A stretch of 8,603 nucleotides of DNA from Neisseriaceae bacterium (GTDB lineage: Bacteria; Pseudomonadota; Gammaproteobacteria; Burkholderiales; Neisseriaceae), in NCBI GenBank assembly GCA_030146285.1, contig JASLBZ010000150.1, forward strand, positions 1-8,603. The letters are read 5' to 3'. The position numbers and the translations under genes are program-made. Shown piece after piece: positions 5,969 to 8,603 of the stretch. Position 1 is the stretch's first letter, and the number at the start of each line of letters is the position of its first letter. Below the pieces are notes generated by a model. The model was not told the origin of the DNA. It saw only the letters and a program-made list of their open reading frames with translations, and did not search any database.

Positions 5969-6514
5969 CTATTTGCCTTGTGTCGAAACAGTTGCTTGAG
6001 GAACTTTACTTTGATTGGCGGCATTGGCAATTTTGGCACGAATTTGACGCATTAATTGACTGGCTGCATCAGCTTGCATGTCTTGCCACATTTGCGCCTC
6101 TTCTTCATTCTTACCCAAAACTTCATTATTGGCATAGTCCATGGTCCGGCGCACCGTTGTTGACACAGTCATTGGTTGTGCCTTACCTGTTTCTAAAACC
6201 TGTCCATTGACTTGTAACACCAACAAATACTCAATGGCTGAGCCACTTAGGTTCACGGCACTGATGTCTTTTTGACGCGAAACTTGGGTAATTTGAATAA
6301 CGGCATCTGCTTCTTTAATGCCCACCAAATGCAAATCAGACTGACGTGAAACCACTGTTTGCATGTCTTCTAGCATGACGCCATTGTTCGACTCTACGGC
6401 AAAATTTGCAAATGGCAAAGGCTCAGAACTGCCCGCGACCGTACCGCGTAAATGAAAGCCGCAGGCGCTTAAACCCATCACCAACAACACACTCAATAAT
6501 GTTTTCAATTTCAT
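5969..6514 (-). CDS. lptE: LPS-assembly lipoprotein LptE
   Basis: LptE is the outer-membrane lipoprotein that plugs the LptD barrel and helps deliver lipopolysaccharide to the cell surface. The protein starts with a lipoprotein signal: basic MKLK, hydrophobic TLLSVLLVMG, then lipobox LSAC with the acylated Cys18, followed by GFHLRGT, which is highly typical of LptE. The remaining 160 or so residues match the family length and include a central beta-rich part and a C-terminal amphipathic helix (DMQADAASQLMRQIRAKI). I chose the ATG at 6512-6514. An upstream in-frame ATG (6524-6526) would add MNIS, but it directly abuts the AAAGG that is the only Shine-Dalgarno in view. From the chosen ATG that site is about 12 bases upstream. 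LptE lies between gatB and holA. Pairing with holA is common in proteobacteria, usually with leuS upstream, which is absent here. Confidence 0.92.
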   Translation of the reverse strand: MKLKTLLSVLLVMGLSACGFHLRGTVAGSSEPLPFANFAVESNNGVMLEDMQTVVSRQSDLHLVGIKEADAVIQITQVSRQKDISAVNLSGSAIEYLLVLQVNGQVLETGKAQPMTVSTTVRRTMDYANNEVLGKNEEEAQMWQDMQADAASQLMRQIRAKIANAANQSKVPQATVSTQGK

Positions 6515-6532
6515 GCTGATATTCATCCTTTA

Positions 6533-6544
6533 AGGCTGCCTGAA
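6533..6544 (+). repeat. DNA uptake sequence, AG-simDUS spelling (AGGCTGCCTGAA)
   Basis: This is an exact 12-mer match to the Simonsiella-type dialect of the Neisseriaceae DNA uptake sequence, as I recall the published dialects. It sits in the 40-base gatB-lptE gap. In Neisseria such words are bound by the minor pilin ComP during transformation. A given 12-mer is unlikely by chance in 8.6 kb. Confidence 0.7.
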
Positions 6545-6566
6545 AAGACAGTCTTGGGTTTGGGAT

Positions 6567-7994
6567 TTAAGCCAATTTGGCTTTCATTAAGTCTTGTACT
6601 TGAGCTGGATTCGCCTTGCCTTTGCTGGCTTTCATGACTTGTCCAACCAAAGCATTCAAGGCTTTTTCTTTACCTGCCTTATACTCCTCAACCGATTTTG
6701 CATTTTTGGCCAAAACTTCATCAATCATGGCTTCAATCGCACCTGTGTCTGTGATTTGTTTTAAGCCATCGCGCTCAATAATCGCTTCTGCTGTCAAATC
6801 ACAATCCCACATGGCTTCAAACACTTGTTTGGCCAATTTGCTAGACAAAGTATTGTCCGCAATTTTGGCAATCAAACCTGCCAAACGCAATGCATCAATC
6901 GGGCTATTGTCCAAAGTCAAATCGTTTTTATTCAAAGCAGCAGCCAAATCACCTGCGACCCAGTTCGCTGATAATTTGCCTTGTCCACATGCTTTGGCAA
7001 CGGCCTCAAAATACTCTGCAGTGTTGCGTTGTGAAGTCAATAAACGTGCATCGTATTCACTAATGTCATATGCCGTCACAAAACGGGCTGCCATGTCTTT
7101 TGGCAACTCTGGCATTTGTGCTTTAATGCGTTCAATCTGAGCATCACTGATAATCACAGGGAACAAATCAGGATCAGGGAAGTAACGGTAGTCATGAGCG
7201 TCTTCTTTAGAGCGCATGGCACGAGTTTCACCCGCATCTGGATCGAACAAGCGTGTTTGTTGAATCACTTTGCCGCCATCTTCAATCAATTCAATTTGAC
7301 GGGTAATTTCGTAGTTAATGGCTTGCTCTAGGAAACGGAATGAGTTGAGGTTTTTAATTTCACAACGCGTACCAAATTCCACTTGACCTACTGGACGCAC
7401 AGAAACGTTGGCATCAATTCGGAACGAACCTTCTGCCATGTTGCCATCGCAAATATCCAACCAAGTAACCAAAGAATGCAAAGCTTTGGCATAGGCCACG
7501 GCTTCTGCTGCATTACTCATTTCTGGTTCAGAAACCACTTCTAGCAAAGGCGTTCCGGCACGGTTTAAATCAATACCCGTCATGCCAATGGCACTGCCAT
7601 GCACCGATTTACCGGCATCTTCTTCCATGTGTGCACGAGTGACATTAATGGTGCGAATGCTGTCGCCCACCACGATATCCAACTGGCCATGCTCTACAAT
7701 GGGCTTGTCCATCTGGCTAATTTGATAACCTTTTGGCAAGTCAGGATAAAAGTAGTTTTTACGGTCAAAAATATTGGTTTGATTGATGGTAAAATTCATC
7801 GCCAAGCCCAATTTAATGGCTTTTTCAATCACAGCTTTGTTCAAGACTGGCAACACGCCAGGCATTGCCAATTCAACCAAACTGGCTTGTGCGTTAGGCA
7901 CGGCACCAAAAGCAGTTGAAGTACCACTGAAAATCTTCGATTGTGTATTGAGCTGCACATGCACCTCAAGACCGATTACGGTTTCCCAATTCAT
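6567..7994 (-). CDS. gatB: Asp/Glu-tRNA amidotransferase subunit B
   Basis: GatB is the subunit of GatCAB that binds misacylated Glu-tRNA(Gln) or Asp-tRNA(Asn), activates the carboxylate with ATP and receives ammonia from GatA. The 475 residues match the family. The N-terminal cradle shows GLEVHVQL (8-15), FSGTSTAFG (22-30), the signature DRKNYFYPDLPKGYQ (77-91), RAHMEEDAGK (120-129), which carries acidic residues typical of the metal site, and IDLNRAGTPLLEVVSEPE (141-158). The helical and YqeY-like C-terminal domains end in MKASKGKANPAQVQDLM, the part that contacts the tRNA elbow. ATG 7992-7994 has only a weak AAAGA upstream. It lies 49 bases after the gatA stop, and lptE follows with no terminator between, so gatA-gatB-lptE-holA is likely one unit. 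Confidence 0.97.
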   Translation of the reverse strand: MNWETVIGLEVHVQLNTQSKIFSGTSTAFGAVPNAQASLVELAMPGVLPVLNKAVIEKAIKLGLAMNFTINQTNIFDRKNYFYPDLPKGYQISQMDKPIVEHGQLDIVVGDSIRTINVTRAHMEEDAGKSVHGSAIGMTGIDLNRAGTPLLEVVSEPEMSNAAEAVAYAKALHSLVTWLDICDGNMAEGSFRIDANVSVRPVGQVEFGTRCEIKNLNSFRFLEQAINYEITRQIELIEDGGKVIQQTRLFDPDAGETRAMRSKEDAHDYRYFPDPDLFPVIISDAQIERIKAQMPELPKDMAARFVTAYDISEYDARLLTSQRNTAEYFEAVAKACGQGKLSANWVAGDLAAALNKNDLTLDNSPIDALRLAGLIAKIADNTLSSKLAKQVFEAMWDCDLTAEAIIERDGLKQITDTGAIEAMIDEVLAKNAKSVEEYKAGKEKALNALVGQVMKASKGKANPAQVQDLMKAKLA

Positions 7995-8043
7995 ATTGGT
8001 CTTTCTGTATTCTGTTCTTTAATAATCAAAAGTTGCTTTTGTC

Positions 8044-8603
8044 TTAATAAGGCGTTTTTGTATGCCAGTCGCTGTTTAACTGCATTTGATGCGCGACATT
8101 GAGCAATTTGGCTTCAGAGAAATAATCCCCAATCAGCTGCACACCAATAGGCAAACCTTCTAAGCTCATGCCTGCAGGCAGGCTCATCGCTGGCAAACCG
8201 GCCAAGTTAGCACTGGTGGTGTAAATGTCGCTTAAGTACATTTGTACAGGATCATTTTCCAAACCAATTTTGGGTGCTGCTGTGGGGGCTACTGGGCCCA
8301 AAATCACATCGCAATTTTTAAAGGCAGCCTGAAAATCTTCAGCCACCAAGCGGCGCAATTTTTGTGCTTTTAGATAATATGCGTCGTAATAACCATGAGA
8401 CAAAACATACGCACCCATCATGATGCGACGTTTCACTTCAGTACCAAAACCCTCGGCACGGCTATTGCAATACATCTCATCCAAGCCATTGTAATTTTCT
8501 GCACGATGACCATAACGCACACCATCAAAACGTGATAAGTTGGTGCTCGCTTCAGCTGATGCCAATACATAATAAGCCGGAATCGTTAATTTGGTTTTTG
8601 GCA
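8044..8603 (-). CDS. gatA: Glu-tRNA amidotransferase subunit A, C-terminal part (gene runs off right edge)
   Basis: GatA is the glutaminase/amidase subunit of GatCAB and releases ammonia from glutamine for transfer by GatB. Only the last 185 or so codons are in the window. The frame is open to the right edge (KLTIPAYYVLASAEASTNLS), so the TTG at 8563-8565 is internal, not a start. Typical C-terminal amidase-signature segments are SRFDGVRYGHR, the EVKRRIMMGAYVLS block, YYLKAQKLRRLV, CDVILGPVAPTAAPKIG, and DIYTTSANLAGLPAMSLPAG followed by LPIGVQLIGDYFSEAKLL. The catalytic Ser-cisSer-Lys triad lies in the missing N-terminal part and cannot be checked. A small dyad, CAAAAG/CTTTTG (8027-8041), sits just past the stop without a T tract and is probably not a terminator. 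Confidence 0.96.
   Translation of the reverse strand, partial: PKTKLTIPAYYVLASAEASTNLSRFDGVRYGHRAENYNGLDEMYCNSRAEGFGTEVKRRIMMGAYVLSHGYYDAYYLKAQKLRRLVAEDFQAAFKNCDVILGPVAPTAAPKIGLENDPVQMYLSDIYTTSANLAGLPAMSLPAGMSLEGLPIGVQLIGDYFSEAKLLNVAHQMQLNSDWHTKTPY
8322..8333 (+). repeat. DNA uptake sequence, AG-kingDUS spelling (AGGCAGCCTGAA), inside gatA
   Basis: This is an exact 12-mer match to the Kingella-type uptake-sequence dialect as I recall it, differing from the 6533 copy only at base 5 (A for T). It reads on the + strand, antisense to gatA, where it encodes FQAAF on the other strand. Because that peptide could be selected in GatA, this copy is less certain than the intergenic one. Confidence 0.55.

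Noticed and set aside
6541..6556. Possible terminator between gatB and lptE (AAGAC-GTCTT on the - strand)
   Set aside because: The arms are separated by a single base, so it cannot form a hairpin of useful size; the nearby T4 is part of the uptake-sequence flank.
6616..7919. Rightward ORFs of up to 174 codons antisense to gatB
   Set aside because: Antisense shadows of a strongly conserved gene; translated composition does not resemble a known protein.
8027..8041. Hairpin CAAAAG/CTTTTG in the gatA-gatB gap
   Set aside because: Six AT-rich base pairs with no following T run; does not look like a terminator and gatA-gatB are expected to be co-transcribed.

Overview
The window looks like ordinary chromosome from an AT-rich betaproteobacterium, most probably Neisseriaceae. 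The best clue is two 12-base words, AGGCTGCCTGAA (6533-6544) and AGGCAGCCTGAA (8322-8333). They match DNA uptake sequence dialects described for Simonsiella and Kingella type Neisseriaceae. Two copies are few, so genus is not assigned. The gene content (gatA, gatB, lptE, holA, an O-acetylhomoserine sulfhydrylase) is core Gram-negative housekeeping. I see no insertion sequence, prophage, CRISPR array, tRNA or rRNA.

Left part, + strand (1-3034): the 3' portion of a metY-type homocysteine synthase gene, running off the left edge; a GNAT acetyltransferase gene; and a gene for an unrecognised membrane protein whose N-terminus resembles a J-domain without the HPD motif. Each is followed by its own hairpin-plus-U-tract terminator, so they appear to be separate or mostly monocistronic units.

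Middle part, - strand (3085-4668): a small four-cysteine protein with a GTG start, a strong Shine-Dalgarno and a convergent terminator; then a histone-deacetylase-fold amidohydrolase whose terminator hairpin overlaps its stop codon. The intergenic gaps here carry dyad symmetries that could be operators.

Right part, - strand (4669-8603): a tightly packed series gatA (partial), gatB, lptE, holA and a doubtful small ORF. GatA and GatB belong to the GatCAB amidotransferase that makes Gln-tRNA and/or Asn-tRNA. LptE is the lipoprotein of the LPS-export translocon. HolA is the clamp-loader delta subunit. They are functionally unrelated and probably share transcription. A terminator-like hairpin lies inside the first codons of holA.

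No clearly new multi-gene system is visible. The items most worth checking are the possible paired frameshifts in the ORF after holA, the hairpin inside holA, the HPD-less J-like membrane protein, the small four-cysteine protein with its dyad-flanked promoter, and the mixed uptake-sequence spelling.
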